DNA of 64,000 bases from Aplectana chamaeleonis (GCA_029168955.1 JAPDOI010000122.1:1022501-1086500); one strand, 5' to 3'; counted from the stretch's first letter, positions 38,151 to 52,900 are shown. Notes: generated from the letters alone by a model not told the origin. Made by a program: numbers and translations.

Positions 38151-38480
38151 GGAGTCCACTCCTTGCGAGAAGGCTTGCGATTGCTTAGCTTACTCAAAAT
38201 CGAAGATCATCAAAGGCATACGAGTCGCTAGACGTTCAAGCTTGCTCCTGCGCTCACGCTTGCTCTGAGAATAGAAGCAGCATGTTCCAAGCCTATTGCT
38301 CCAAGAATGAAACATCAGAACTAAAAAACACACCCGAAAGAAAGCCATCATATCCCATAGTATAACCACGGCCATCACAAATCGTTGTAAGTGATCAGCG
38401 AACGACTCGACCTGAGTGATTAGTCACCCGGTTAATTGTTATTAATCGAATCAACACGAGGCAGGAGGTTCGCCCATGTC
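38151..38480 (+). mobile_element. Diverged solo arm of the 57450-58492 foldback family
   Basis: Parallels the left arm of the foldback element at 57450 over about 330 bp. Shared landmarks in order are GCGAGA, GCTTGCGATT/GCGTGCGATT, CAAAATCGA, TCGCTAG, CGACTCGA, TCACCCG and AATCGAATCAACACGAGG. No inverted partner is found nearby, so this is a single arm or a truncated copy. Confidence 0.55.
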
Positions 38481-39158
38481 TTTCTGGACACCGAGCACTC
38501 ATATTCATTCGGAAGTGTTCAGGAGAAGGGGTATGCGACAAAAAAGTTTGGCAAATTTTTTACTGATTTTTTTACGAGAATTTTTTTCCGGTAAATACGG
38601 TAAAAACGGTAAATCCAGTGAAAATTTTTGTACCTTCGTTTTATCAGATATGGCGTTTAGTAGAAAACAAATTCCAAATGGTATTCACGCAATCGAGGTT
38701 ACATTTTCACTTTTTTTCTCACATTGAACTACTTAGGTGCTACTGATTTGGTAAAGGATTGCTTCTGCGCACCCTCCAGTATCTTGGTTCGGGAAGAAGC
38801 TTGAAACTCGGCACCTCCACAAAAAATGAAACAGTGGAGTTTCTCCACATATGCGAAATCTAAAATGTGCGTGTGCATCAGGCTACGGTGCGAGGTGTGA
38901 TACAACCCAACATTGGTCCGACCCCCATCCAAGTCAAGCGATTTGCTCAGCCATATACGGTAAAAACGGGTCCTCCCTGGGAAAAAGTGATGGCAACGAC
39001 CGGGTAAGGGGGTAGGTCCTCACCTTACTTTTGATACATCGACTGTATCAACTAATCCTAGCAAAGCAGTAAATAAATGTTTTCCACAAAAGCAGATAAA
39101 AACAACTCTCCTACGACAATGGCACCAAATGTTTGTTCAATGGCTGAACATTGATTTG
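38481..39158. other. Low-copy AT-rich sequence left of array 2
   Basis: Contains a small CGGTAAA microrepeat (about 38590-38615) and an imperfect palindrome TGATACATCGACTGTATCA at 39032-39050 that resembles the palindromic centre of array 2 at 56215-56234. No gene is seen; the 83-codon plus-strand frame at 38476-38727 is low-complexity. Confidence 0.4.
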
Positions 39159-39302
39159 TGCCCTGAGGACACATAGATGCGGTCTCGGGCATGAAAACCA
39201 CATTTAGTAATTGGCCGTTCAGATGTGAAAACGCAGCCGAAATTTCATGGCCACAGCTCTAAGCCCAACAGCGCTACATAGGGTGGGCGGAGCCTCTTTT
39301 TA
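39159..39302 (+). repeat. Left terminal, divergent monomer of array 2
   Basis: First monomer of the array, about 144 bp. Compared with interior units it has ACATAGATGCGG instead of ACATAGGTGCGG, GATGTGAAAACGCA instead of GATGCGAAAACGCA, TTTCATGG instead of TTTCGTGG, and AGCCCAACAGCGC instead of AGCCGAACAGCGC. The same variants recur in the inverted terminal monomer at the other end. Confidence 0.7.
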
Positions 39303-42300
39303 TGCCCTGAGGGCACATAAGTGCGGCTTCAGGCTTGGAAACCACAGTGTGTAATTGGCTAACTGAATGCGAAAACGCACCTTAAATTTCGTGGACGCAG
39401 CTTTAAGCCGAACAGCGCTACATAGGGTGGGCGGAGCCTGTTTTCATGCCCTGAGGGCACATAGGTGCGGCTTCAGGCTTGAAAACTACAGTTTGTAACT
39501 GGCTATCTGGATGCGAAAACGCACCCCGAATTTCGTGGACGCAGCTTTAAGCCGAACAGCGCTACATAGGGTGGGCGGAGCCTGTTTTTATGTCCTGAGG
39601 GCACATAGGTGCGGCTTCAGGCTTGAAAACCACATTTTGTAGTTGGCTATCTGGATGCGAAAACGCACCCCAAATTTCGTGGACGCAGCTTTAAGCCGAA
39701 CAGCGCTACATAGAGAGGGCGAAGCCTGTTTCCATGCCCTGAGGGCACATAGGTGCGGCTTCAGGCTTGAAAAACACAGTATGTAATTGGCTATCTGGAT
39801 GCGAAAACGCACTCTGAATTTCGTGGACGCAGCTTTAAGCCGAACAGCGCTACATAGGTTGGGCGAATCCTGTTTTCATGCCCTGGGGGCACATAGGTGC
39901 GGCTTCAGGCTTGAAAACCACAGTGTGCATTTGGCGGTCTGGGTGCGAAAACGCACCTCAAATTTCGTGGACGCAGCTTTAAGCCGAACAGCGCTACTTA
40001 GAGTGGGCGGAGGGGCACATAGGTGCGGCTTCAGGCTTGAAAACCACATTTTGTAATTGGCTATCTGGATGCGAAAACGCACCCCGAATTTCGTGGACGC
40101 AGCTTTAAGCCGAACAGCGCTACATAGGGTGGGCGGAGCCTGTTTTCATGTCCTGAGGGCACATAGGTGCGGCTTCAGGCTTGAAAACCACATTTTGTAA
40201 TTGGCTATCTGGATGCGAAAACGCACCCCGAATTTCGTGGACGCAGCTTTAAGCCGAACAGCGCTACATAGAATGGGCGAAGCCTGTTTCCATGCCCTGA
40301 GGGCACATAGGCGCGGCTTCAATCTTGAAAACCACATTTTGTAATTGGCTATCTAGATGCGAAAACGCACCCCAAATTTCGTGGACGCAGCTTTAAGCCG
40401 AACAGCGCTACATAGGTTGGGTGAAGCCTGCTTTCATGCCCTGAGGGCACATAGGTGCGGCTTCAGGCTTGAAAACCACAGTATGCAATTGGCGGTCTGG
40501 GCGCAAAAACGCACCTCAAATTTCGTGGACGCAGCTTTAAGCCGAACAGCGCTACTTAGGGTGGGCGGAGCCTGTTTTCATGCCCTGAGGGCACATAGGT
40601 GCGGCTTCAGGCTTGAAAACCACATTTTGTAATTGGCTATCTGGATGCGAAAACGCACCCCAAATTTCGTGGACGCAGCTTTAAGCCAAACAGCGCTACA
40701 TAGGGTGGGCGGAGCCGGTTTCCATGCCCTGAGGGCACATAGGTGCGGCTTCAGGCTTGAAAACCACATTTTATAATTGGCTATCTGGATGCGAAAACGC
40801 ACCCCAAATTTCGTGGACGCAGCTTTAAGCCGAACAGCGCTACATAGGTTGGGCGGAGCCTGTTTTCATGCCCTGAGGGCACATAGGTGCGGCTTCAGGT
40901 TCGAAAACCACAGTATGTAATTGGCTATCTGGATGCGAAAACGCACCCCAGATGACGCAGCTTTAAGTCGAACAGCGCTACATAGGCTGGGCGGAGCCTG
41001 TTTTCATGCCCTGAGGGCACATAGGTGCGGCTTCAGGCTTGAAAATCACATTTTGTAGTTGGCTATCTGGATGCGAAAACGCACCTCAGATTTCGTGGAC
41101 GCAGCTTTAAGCCGAACAGCGCTACATAGGTTGGGCGGAGCCTGTTTTCATGCCCTGAGGGCACGTAGGTGCGGCTTCAGGCTTGAAAACCGCAGTATGT
41201 AATTGGCTATCTAGATGCGAAAACGCACCTCAGATTTCGTGGACGCAGCTTTAAGCCGAACAGCGCTACATAGGTTGGGCGGAGCCTGTTTCATGCCCTG
41301 AGGGCACGTAGGTGCGGCTTCAGGCTTGAAAACCACAGTATGTAATTGGCTATCTGGATGCGAAAACGCACCCCAAATTTCGTGGACGCAGCTTTAAGCC
41401 GAACAGCGCTACATAGGTTGGGCGGAGCCTGTTTTCATGCCCTGAGGGCACATAGGTGCGGCTTCAGGCTTGAAAACCACAGTATGTAATTGGCTATCTG
41501 GATGCGAAAACGCACCCCAGATTTCGTGGGCGCAGCTTTAAGCCGAACAGCGCTACATAGGATGGGCGGAGCCTGTTTTCATGCCCTGAGGGCACATAGG
41601 TGCGGCTTCAGGCTTGAAAAACACAGTATGTAATTGGCTATCTGGATGCGAAAACGCACCCCAAATTTCGTGGACGCAGCTTTAAGCCGAACAGCGCTAC
41701 ATAGGTTGGGCGAATCCTGTTTTAATGCCCTGAGGGCACATAGGTGCGGCTTCAGGCTTGAAAACCACAGTATGCATTTGGCGGTCTAGGTGCGAAAACG
41801 CACCTCAAATTTCGTGGACGCAGCTTTAAGCCGAACAGCGCTACATAGGTTGGGCGAATCCTGTTTTCATGCCCTGAGGGCACATAGGTGCGGCTTCAGG
41901 CTTGAAAACCACAGTATGCATTTGGCGGTCTGGGTGCGAAAACGCACCTCAAATTTCGTGGATGCAGCTTTAAGCCGAACAGCGCTACATAGGTTGGGCG
42001 GAGCCTGTTTTCATGCCCTGAGGGCACGTAGGTGCGGCTTCAGGCTTGAAAACCACAGTATGTAATTGGCTATCTGGATGCGAAAACGCACCCCAAATTT
42101 CGTGGATGCAGCTTTAGGCCGAACAGCGCTACATAGGTTGGGCGGAGCCTGTTTTCATGCCCTGAGGGCACATAGGTGCGGCTTCAGGCTTGAAAACCAC
42201 AGTATGTAATTGGCTATCTGGATGCGAAAACGCACCCCAGATTTCGTGGACGCAGCTTTAAGCCGAACAGCGCTACATAGGATGGGCGGAGCCTGTTTTC

Positions 42301-43505
42301 ATGCCCTGAGGGCACATAGGTGCGGCTTCAGGCTTGAAAAACACAGTATGTAATTGGCTATCTGGATGCGAAAACGCACCCCAAATTTCGTGGACGCAGC
42401 TTTAAGCCGAACAGCGCTACATAGGTTGGGCGAATCCTGTTTTAATGCCCTGAGGGCACATAGGTGCGGCTTCAGGCTTGAAAACCACAGTATGCATTTG
42501 GCGGTCTAGGTGCGAAAACGCACCTCAAATTTCGTGGACGCAGCTTTAAGCCGAACGGCGCTACATAGGTTGGGCGAATCCTGTTTTCATGCCCTGAGGG
42601 CAATATAGGTGCGGCTTCAGGCTTGAAAACACAGTATGCATTTGGCGGTCTGGGTGCGAAAACGCACCTCAAATTTCGTGGACGCAGCTTTAAGCCGAAC
42701 AGCGCTACATAGGTTGGGCGAATCCTGTTTTCATGCCCTGAGGGCACATAGGTGCGGCTTCAGGCTTGAAAACCACAGTATGCATTTGGCGGTCTGGGTG
42801 CGAAAACGCACCTCAAATTTCGTGGACGCAGCTTTAAGCCGAACAGCGCTACTTAGGGTGGGCGGAGCCTGTTTTCATGCCTTGAGGGCACATAGGTGCG
42901 GCTTCAGGCTTGAAAACCACATTTTGTAATTGGCTAACTGGATGCGAAAACGCACCCCAAATTTCGTGGACGCAGCTTTAAGCCGAACAGCGCTACATAG
43001 GATGGGCGGAGCCTGTTTTCATGCCCTGAGGGCACATAGGTGCGGCTTCAGGCTTGAAAACCACAGCATGTAATCGGCTATCTGGATGCGAAAACGCACC
43101 TCAGATTTCGTGGACGCAGCTTTAAGCCGAACAGCGCTACATAGGTTGGGCGGAGCCTGTTTTCATGCCCTGAGGGCACGTAGGTGCGGCTTCAGGCTTG
43201 AAAACCGCAGTATGTAATTGGCTATCTAGATGCGAAAACGCACCTCAGATTTCGTGGACGCAGCTTTAAGCCGAACAGCGCTACATAGGATGGGCGGAGC
43301 CTGTTTTCATGCCCTGAGGGCACATAGGTGCGGCTTCAGGCTTGAAAACCACAGCATGTAATCGGCTATCTGGATGCGAAAACGCACCTCAGATTTCGTG
43401 GACGCAGCTTTAAGCCGAACAGCGCTACATAGGTTGGGCGAATCCTGTTTTCATGCCCTGAGGGCACATAGGTGCGGCTTCAGGCTTGAAAAACACAGTA
43501 TGTAA

Positions 43506-46500
43506 TTGGCTATCTGGATGCGAAAACGCACCCCAAATTTCGTGGACGCAGCTTTAAGCCGAACAGCGCTACATTGGTTGGGCGAATCCTGTTTTCATGC
43601 CCTGAGGGCACATAGGTGCGGCTTCAGGCTTGAAAACCACAGTATGCATTTGGCGGTCTGGGTGCGAAAACGCACCTCAAATTTCGTGGACGCAGCTTTA
43701 AGCCGAACAGCGCTACATAGGTTGGGCGAATCCTGTTTTCATGCCCTGAGGGCACATAGGTGCGGCTTCAGGCTTGAAAACCACAGTATGCATTTGCGGT
43801 CTGGGTGCGAAAACGCACCTCAAATTTCGTGGACGCAGCTTTAAGCCGAACAGCGCTACTTAGGGTGGGCGGAGCCTGTTTTCATGCCTTGAGGGCACAT
43901 AGGTGCGGCTTCAGGCTTGAAAACCACATTTTGTAATTGGCTAACTGGATGCGAAAACGCACCCCAAATTTCGTGGACGCAGCTTTAAGCCGAACAGCGC
44001 TACATAGGTTGGGCGGAGCCTGTTTTCATGCCCTGAGGGCACGTAGGTGCGGCTTCAGGCTTGAAAACCACAGTATGTAATTGGCTATCTGGATGCGAAA
44101 ACGCACCTAAGATTTCGTGGACGCAGCTTTAAGCCGAACAGCGCTACATAGGTTGGGCGAATCCTGTTTTCATGCCCTGAGGGCACATAGTTGCGGCTTC
44201 AGGCTTGAAAACCACAGTATGCATTTGGCGGTCTGGGTGCGAAAACGCACCTCAAATTTCGTGGATGCAGCTTTAAGCCGAACAGCGCTACATAGGTTGG
44301 GCGGAGCCTGTTTTCATGCCCTGAGGGCACGTAGGTGCGGCTTCAGGCTTGAAAACCACAGTATGTAATTGGCTATCTGGATGCGAAAACGCACCCCAAA
44401 TTTCGTGGATGCAGCTTTAGGCCGAACAGCGCTACATAGGTTGGGCGGAGCCTGTTTTCATGCCCTGAGGGCACATAGGTGCGGCTTCAGGCTTGAAAAC
44501 CACAGTATGTAATTGGCTATCTGGATGCGAAAACGCACCCCAGATTTCGTGGACGCAGCTTTAAGCCGAACAGCGCTACATAGGATGGGCGGAGCCTGTT
44601 TTCATGCCCTGAGGGCACATAGGTGCGGCTTCAGGCTTGAAAAACACAGTATGTAATTGGCTATCTGGATGCGAAAACGCACCCCAAATTTCGTGGACGC
44701 AGCTTTAAGCCGAACAGCGCTACATAGGTTGGGCGAATCCTGTTTTAATGCCCTGAGGGCACATAGGTGCGGCTTCAGGCTTGAAAACCACAGTATGCAT
44801 TTGGCGCTCTAGGTGCGAAAACGCACCTCAAATTTCGTGGACGCAGCTTTAAGCCGAACGGCGCTACATAGGTTGGGCGAATCCTGTTTTCATGCCCTGA
44901 GGGCACATAGGTGCGGCTTCAGGCTTGAAAAACACAGTATGTAATTGGCTATCTGGATGCGAAAACGCACCCCAAATTTCGTGGACGCAGCTTTAAGCCG
45001 AACAGCGCTACATTGGTTGGGCGAATCCTGTTTTCATGCCCTGAGGGCACATAGGTGCGGCTTCAGGCTTGAAAACCACAGTATGCATTTGGCGGTCTGG
45101 GTGCGAAAACGCACCTTAAATTTCGTGGACGCAGCTTTAAGCCGAACAGCGCTACATAGGTTGGGCGAATCCTGTTTTCATGCCCTGAGGGCACATAGGT
45201 GCGGCTTCAGGCTTGAAAACCACAGTATGCATTTGGCGGTCTGGGTGCGAAAACGCACCTCAAATTTCGTGGACGCAGCTTTAAGCCGAACAGCGCTACT
45301 TAGGGTGGGCGGAGCCTGTTTTCATGCCTTGAGGGCACATAGGTGCGGCTTCAGGCTTGAAAACCACATTTTGTAATTGGCTAACTGGATGCGAAAACGC
45401 ACCCCAAATTTCGTGGACGCAGCTTTAAGCCGAACAGCGCTACATAGGTTGGGCGGAGCCTGTTTTCATGCCCTGAGGGCACGTAGGTGCGGCTTCAGGC
45501 TTGAAAACCACAGTATGTTATTGGCTATCTGGATGCGAAAACGCACCTAAGATTTCGTGGACGCAGCTTTAAGCCGAACAGCGCTACATAGGTTGGGCGA
45601 ATCCTGTTTTCATGCCCTGAGGGCACATAGGTGCGGCTTCAGGCTTGAAAAACACAGTATGTAATTGGCTATCTGGATGCGAAAACGCACCCCAAATTTC
45701 GTGGACGCAGCTTTAAGCCGAACAGCGCTACATAGGTTGGGCGAATCCTGTTTTCATGCCCTGAGGGCACATAGGTGCGGCTTCAGGCTTGAAAACCACA
45801 GTATGCATTTGGCGGTCTGGGTGCGAAAACGCACCTCAAATTTTGTGGACGCAGCTTTAAGCCGAACAGCGCTACATAGGTTGGGCGAATCCTGTTTTCA
45901 TGCCCTGAGGGCACGTAGGTGCGGCTTCAGGCTTGAAAACCACAGTATGTAATTGGCTATCTGGATGCGAAAACGCACCCCAAATTTCGTGGATGCAGCT
46001 TTAAGCCGAACAGCGCTACATAGGTTGGGCGGAGCCTGTTTTCATGCCCTGAGGGCACATAGGTGCGGCTTCAGGCTTGAAAACCACAGTATGTAATTGG
46101 CTATCTGGATGCGAAAACGCACCCCAGATTTCGTGGACGCAGCTTTAAGCCGAACAGCGCTACATAGGATGGGCGGAGCCTGTTTTCATGCCCTGAGGGC
46201 ACATAGGTGCGGCTTCAGGCTTGAAAAACACAGTATGTAATTGGCTATCTGGATGCGAAAACGCACCCCAAATTTCTTGGACGCAGCTTTAAGCCGAACA
46301 GCGCTACATAGGTTGGGCGAATCCTGTTTTAATGCCCTGAGGGCACATAGGTGCGGCTTCAGGCTTGAAAACCACAGTATGCATTTGGCGGTCTAGGTGC
46401 GAAAACGCACCTCAAATTTCGTGGACGCAGCTTTAAGCCGAACGGCGCTACATAGGTTGGGCGAATCCTGTTTTCATGCCCTGAGGGCACATAGGTGCGG

Positions 46501-46960
46501 CTTCAGGCTTGAAAAACACAGTATGTAATTGGCTATCTGGATGCGAAAACGCACCCCAAATTTCGTGGACGCAGCTTTAAGCCGAACAGCGCTACATTGG
46601 TTGGGCGAATCCTGTTTTCATGCCCTGAGGGCACATAGGTGCGGCTTCAGGCTTGAAAACCACAGTATGCATTTGGCGGTCTGGGTGCGAAAACGCACCT
46701 CAAATTTCGTGGACGCAGCTTTAAGCCGAACAGCGCTACATAGGTTGGGCGAATCCTGTTTTCATGCCCTGAGGGCACATAGGTGCGGCTTCAGGCTTGA
46801 AAACCACAGTATGCATTTGGCGGTCTGGGTGCGAAAACGCACCTCAAATTTCGTGGACGCAGCTTTAAGCCGAACAGCGCTACTTAGGGTGGGCGGAGCC
46901 TGTTTTCATGCCTTGAGGGCACATAGGTGCGGCTTCAGGCTTGAAAACCACATTTTGTAA
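43506..46960 (+). repeat. Higher-order repeats of 10-11 monomers in array 2
   Basis: The rare variant ACATTGGTTGGG, in place of ACATAGGTTGGG, occurs at 43571, 45010, 46594 and 50478. Spacings are 1439, 1584 and 3884 bp, close to 10, 11 and 27 monomers. The flanking order of A and B monomers is also conserved around each occurrence, which indicates duplication of multi-monomer blocks. Confidence 0.75.
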
Positions 46961-49900
46961 TTGGCTAACTGGATGCGAAAACGCACCCCAAATTTCGTGG
47001 ACGCAGCTTTAAGCCGAACAGCGCTACATAGGATGGGCGGAGCCTGTTTTCATGCCCTGAGGGCACATAGGTGCGGCTTCAGGCTTGAAAACCACAGCAT
47101 GTAATCGGCTATCTGGATGCGAAAACGCACCTCAGATTTCGTGGACGCAGCTTTAAGCCGAACAGCGCTACATAGGTTGGGCGGAGCCTGTTTTCATGCC
47201 CTGAGGGCACGTAGGTGCGGCTTCAGGCTTGAAAACCGCAGTATGTAATTGGCTATCTAGATGCGAAAACGCACCTCAGATTTCGTGGACGCAGCTTTAA
47301 GCCGAACAGCGCTACATAGGTTGGGCGGAGCCTGTTTTCATGCCCTGAGGGCACATAGGTGCGGCTTCAGGCTTGAAAACCACATTTTGTAATTGGCTAA
47401 CTGGATGCGAAAACGCACCCCAAATTTCGTGGACGCAGCTTTAAGCCGAACAGCGCTACATAGGTTGGGCGGAGCCTGTTTTCATGCCCTGAGGGCACGT
47501 AGGTGCGGCTTCAGGCTTGAAAACCACAGTATGTTATTGGCTATCTGGATGCGAAAACGCACCTAAGATTTCGTGGACGCAGCTTTAAGCCGAACAGCGC
47601 TACATAGGTTGGGCGAATCCTGTTTTCATGCCCTGAGGGCACATAGGTGCGGCTTCAGGCTTGAAAACACAGTATGTAATTGGCTATCTGGATGCGAAAA
47701 CGCACCCCAAATTTCGTGGACGCAGCTTTAAGCCGAACAGCGCTACATAGGTTGGGCGAATCCTGTTTTCATGCCCTGAGGGCACATAGGTGCGGCTTCA
47801 GGCTTGAAAACCACAGTATGCATTTGGCGGTCTGGGTGCGAAAACGCACCTCAAATTTTGTGGACGCAGCTTTAAGCCGAACAGCGCTACATAGGTTGGG
47901 CGAATCCTGTTTTCATGCCCTGAGGGCACGTAGGTGCGGCTTCAGGCTTGAAAACCACAGTATGCATTTGGCGGTCTGGGTGCGAAAACGCACCTCAAAT
48001 TTCGTGGACGCAGCTTTAAGCCGAACAGCGCTACATAGGTTGGGCGAATCCTGTTTTCATGCCCTGAGGGCACATAGGTGCGGCTTCAGGCTTGAAAACC
48101 ACAGTATGCATTTGGCGGTCTGGGTGCGAAAACGCACCTCAAATTTCGTGGACGCAGCTTTAAGCCGAACAGCGCTACTTAGGGTGGGCGGAGCCTGTTT
48201 CATGCCTTGAGGGCACATAGGTGCGGCTTCAGGCTTGAAAACCACATTTTGTAATTGGCTAACTGGATGCGAAAACGCACCCCAAATTTCGTGGACGCAG
48301 CTTTAAGCCGAACAGCGCTACATAGGATGGGCGGAGCCTGTTTTCATGCCCTGAGGCACATAGGTGCGGCTTCAGGCTTGAAAACCACAGCATGTAATCG
48401 GCTATCTGGATGCGAAAACGCACCTCAGATTTCGTGGACGCAGCTTTAAGCCGAACAGCGCTACATAGGTTGGGCGGAGCCTGTTTTCATGCCCTGAGGG
48501 CACGTAGGTGCGGCTTCAGGCTTGAAAACCGCAGTATGTAATTGGCTATCTAGATGCGAAAACGCACCTCAGATTTCGTGGACGCAGCTTTAAGCCGAAC
48601 AGCGCTACATAGGTTGGGCGGAGCCTGTTTTCATGCCCTGAGGGCACATAGGTGCGGCTTCAGGCTTGAAAACCGCAGTATGTAATTGGCTATCTAGATG
48701 CGAAAACGCACCTCAGATTTCGTGGACGCAGCTTTAAGCCGAACAGCGCTACATAGGTTGGGCGGAGCCTGTTTTCATGCCCTGAGGGCACGTAGGTGCG
48801 GCTTCAGGCTTGAAAACCACAGTATGTAATTGGCTATCTGGATGCGAAAACGCACCCCAAATTTCGTGGACGCAGCTTTAAGCCGAACAGCGCTACATAG
48901 GTTGGGCGGAGCCTGTTTTCATGCCCTGAGGGCACGTAGGTGCGGCTTCAGGCTTGAAAACCACAGTATGTAATTGGCTATCTAGATGCGAAAACGCACC
49001 CCAAATTTCGTGGACGCAGCTTTAAGCCGAACAGCGCTACATAGGTTGGGCGGAGCCTGTTTTCATGCCCTGAGGGCACATAGGTGCGGCTTCAGGCTTG
49101 AAAACCACAGTATGTAATTGGCTATCTGGATGCGAAAACGCACCCCAGATTTCGTGGACGCAGCTTTAAGCCGAACAGCGCTACATAGGATGGGCGGAGC
49201 CTGTTTTCATGCCCTGAGGGCACATAGGTGCGGCTTCAGGCTTGAAACACACAGTATGTAATTGGCTATCTGGATGCGAAAACGCACCCCAAATTTCGTG
49301 GACGCAGCTTTAAGCCGAACAGCGCTACATAGGTTGGGCGAATCCTGTTTTAATGCCCTGAGGGCACATAGGTGCGGCTTCAGGCTTGAAAACCACAGTA
49401 TGCATTTGGCGGTCTAGGTGCGAAAACGCACCTCAAATTTCGTGGACGCAGCTTTAAGCCGAACAGCGCTACATAGGTTGGGCGAATCCTGTTTTCATGC
49501 CCTGAGGGCACATAGGTGCGGCTTCAGGCTTGAAAACCACAGTATGCATTTGGCGGTCTGGGTGCGAAAACGCACCTCAAATTTCGTGGATGCAGCTTTA
49601 AGCCGAACAGCGCTACATAGGTTGGGCGGAGCTCGTTTTCATGCCCTGAGGGCACGTAGGTGCGGCTTCAGGCTTGAAAACCACAGTATGTAATTGGCTA
49701 TCTGGATGCGAAAACGCACCCCAAATTTCGTGGACGCAGCTTTAAGCCGAACAGCGCTACATAGGTTGGGCGGAGCCTGTTTTCATGCCCTGAGGGCACG
49801 TAGGTGCGGCTTCAGGCTTGAAAACCACAGTATGTAATTGGCTATCTGGATGCGAAAACGCACCCCAAATTTCGTGGATGCAGCTTTAGGCCGAACAGCG

Positions 49901-52900
49901 CTACATAGGTTGGGCGGAGCTCGTTTTCATGCCCTGAGGGCACATAGGTGCGGCTTCAGGCTTGAAAACCACAGTATGTAATTGGCTATCTGGATGCGAA
50001 AACGCACCCCAGATTTCGTGGACGCAGCTTTAAGCCGAACAGCGCTACATAGGATGGGCGGAGCCTGTTTTCATGCCCTGAGGGCACATAGGTGCGGCTT
50101 CAGGCTTGAAAACACAGTATGTAATTGGCTATCTGGATGCGAAAACGCACCCCAAATTTCGTGGACGCAGCTTTAAGCCGAACAGCGCTACATAGGTTGG
50201 GCGAATCCTGTTTTAATGCCCTGAGGGCACATAGGTGCGGCTTCAGGCTTGAAAACCACAGTATGCATTTGGCGGTCTAGGTGCGAAAACGCACCTCAAA
50301 TTTCGTGGACGCAGCTTTAAGCCGAACGGCGCTACATAGGTTGGGCGAATCCTGTTTTCATGCCCTGAGGGCACATAGGTGCGGCTTCAGGCTTGAAGAA
50401 CACAGTATGTAATTGGCTATCTGGATGCGAAAACGCACCCCAAATTTCGTGGACGCAGCTTTAAGCCGAACAGCGCTACATTGGTTGGGCGAATCCTGTT
50501 TTCATGCCCTGAGGGCACATAGGTGCGGCTTCAGGCTTGAAAACCACAGTATGCATTTGCGGTCTGGGTGCGAAACGCACCTCAAATTTCGTGGACGCAG
50601 CTTTAAGCCGAACAGCGCTACATAGGTTGGGCGAATCCTGTTTTCATGCCCTGAGGGCACATAGGTGCGGCTTCAGGCTTGAAAACCACAGTATGCATTT
50701 GGCGGTCTGGGTGCGAAAACGCACCTCAAATTTCGTGGACGCAGCTTTAAGCCGAACAGCGCTACTTAGGGTGGGCGGAGCCTGTTTTCATGCCTTGAGG
50801 GCACATAGGTGCGGCTTCAGGCTTGAAAACCACATTTTGTAATTGGCTAACTGGATGCGAAAACGCACCCCAAATTTCGTGGACGCAGCTTTAAGCCGAA
50901 CAGCGCTACATAGGTTGGGCGGAGCCTGTTTTCATGCCCTGAGGGCACGTAGGTGCGGCTTCAGGCTTGAAAACCACAGTATGTAATTGGCTATCTGGAT
51001 GCGAAAACGCACCTAAGATTTCGTGGACGCAGCTTTAAGCCGAACAGCGCTACATAGGATGGGCGGAGCCTGTTTTCATGCCCTGAGGGCACATAGGTGC
51101 GGCTTCAGGCTTGAAAACCACAGCATGTAATCGGCTATTTGGATGCGAAAACGCACCTCAGATTTCGTGGACGCAGCTTTAAGCCGAACAGCGCTACATA
51201 GGTTGGGCGGAGCCTGTTTTCATGCCCTGAGGGCACGTAGGTGCGGCTTCAGGCTTGAAAACCGCAGTATGTAATTGGCTATCTAGATGCGAAAACGCAC
51301 CTCAGATTTCGTAGACGCAGCTTTAAGCCGAACAGCGCTACATAGGTTGGGCGGAGCCTGTTTTCATGCCCTGAGGGCACGTAGGTGCGGCTTCAGGCTT
51401 GAAAACCACAGTATGTAATTGGCTATCTGGATGCGAAAACGCACCCCAAATTTCGTGGACGCAGCTTTAAGCCGAACAGCGCTACATAGGTTGGGCGGAG
51501 CCTGTTTTCATGCCCTGAGGGCACGTAGGTGCGGCTTCAGGCTTGAAAACCACAGTATGTAATTGGCTATCTGGATGCGAAAACGCACCCCAAATTTCGT
51601 GGACGCAGCTTTAAGCCGAACAGCGCTACATAGGTTGAGCGGAGCCTGTTTTCATGCCCCGAGGGCACATAGGTGCGGCTTCAGGCTTGAAAACCACAGT
51701 ATGTAATTGGCTATCTGGATGCGAAAACGCACCCCAGATTTCGTGGACGCAGCTTTAAGCCGAACAGCGCTACATAGGTTGGGCGGAGCCTGTTTTCATG
51801 CCCTGAGGGCACATAGGTGCGGCTTCAGGCTTGAAAAACACAGTATGTAATTGGCTATCTGGATGCGAAAACGCACCCCAAATTTCGTGGACGCAGCTTT
51901 AAGCCGAACAGCGCTACATAGGTTGGGCGAATCCTGTTTTAATGCCCTGAGGGCACATAGGTGCGGCTTCAGGCTTGAAAACCACAGTATGCATTTGGCG
52001 GTCTAGGTGCGAAAACGCACCTCAAATTTCGTGGACGCAGCTTTAAGCCGAACAGCGCTACATAGGTTGGGCGAATCCTGTTTTCATGCCCTGAGGGCAC
52101 ATAGGTGCGGCTTCAGGCTTGAAAACCACAGTATGCATTTGGCGGTCTGGGTGCGAAAACGCACCTCAAATTTCGTGGACGCAGCTTTAAGCCGAACAGC
52201 GCTACATAGGTTGGGCGGAGCCTGTTTTCATGCCCTGAGGGCACGTAGGTGCGGCTTCAGGCTTGAAAACCGCAGTATGTAATTGGCTATCTAGATGCGA
52301 AAACGCACCTCAGATTTCGTGGACGCAGCTTTAAGCCGAACAGCGCTACATAGGTTGGGCGGAGCCTGTTTTCATGCCCTGAGGGCACGTAGGTGCGGCT
52401 TCAGGCTTGAAAACCACAGTATGTAATTGGCTATCTGGATGCGAAAACGCACCCCAAATTTCGTGGACGCAGCTTTAAGCCGAACAGCGCTACATAGGGT
52501 GGGCGGAGCTCGTTTTCATGCCCTGAGGGCACGTAGGTGCGCCTTCAGGCTTGAAAACCACAGTATGTAATTGGCTATCTGGATGCGAAAACGCACCCCA
52601 AATTTCGTGGACGCAGCTTTAAGCCGAACAGCGCTACATAGGTTGGGCGGAGCCTGTTTTCATGCCCTGAGGGCACATAGGTGCGGCTTCAGGCTTGAAA
52701 ACCACAGTATGTAATTGGCTATCTGGATGCGGAAATGAACCCCAGATTTCGTGGACGCAGCTTTAAGCCGAACAGCGCTACATAGGTTGGGCGGAGCCTG
52801 TTTTCATGCCCTGAGGGCACATAGGTGCGGCTTCAGGCTTGAAAACACAGTATGTAATTGGCTATCTGGATGCGAAAACGCACCCCAAATTTCGTGGACG

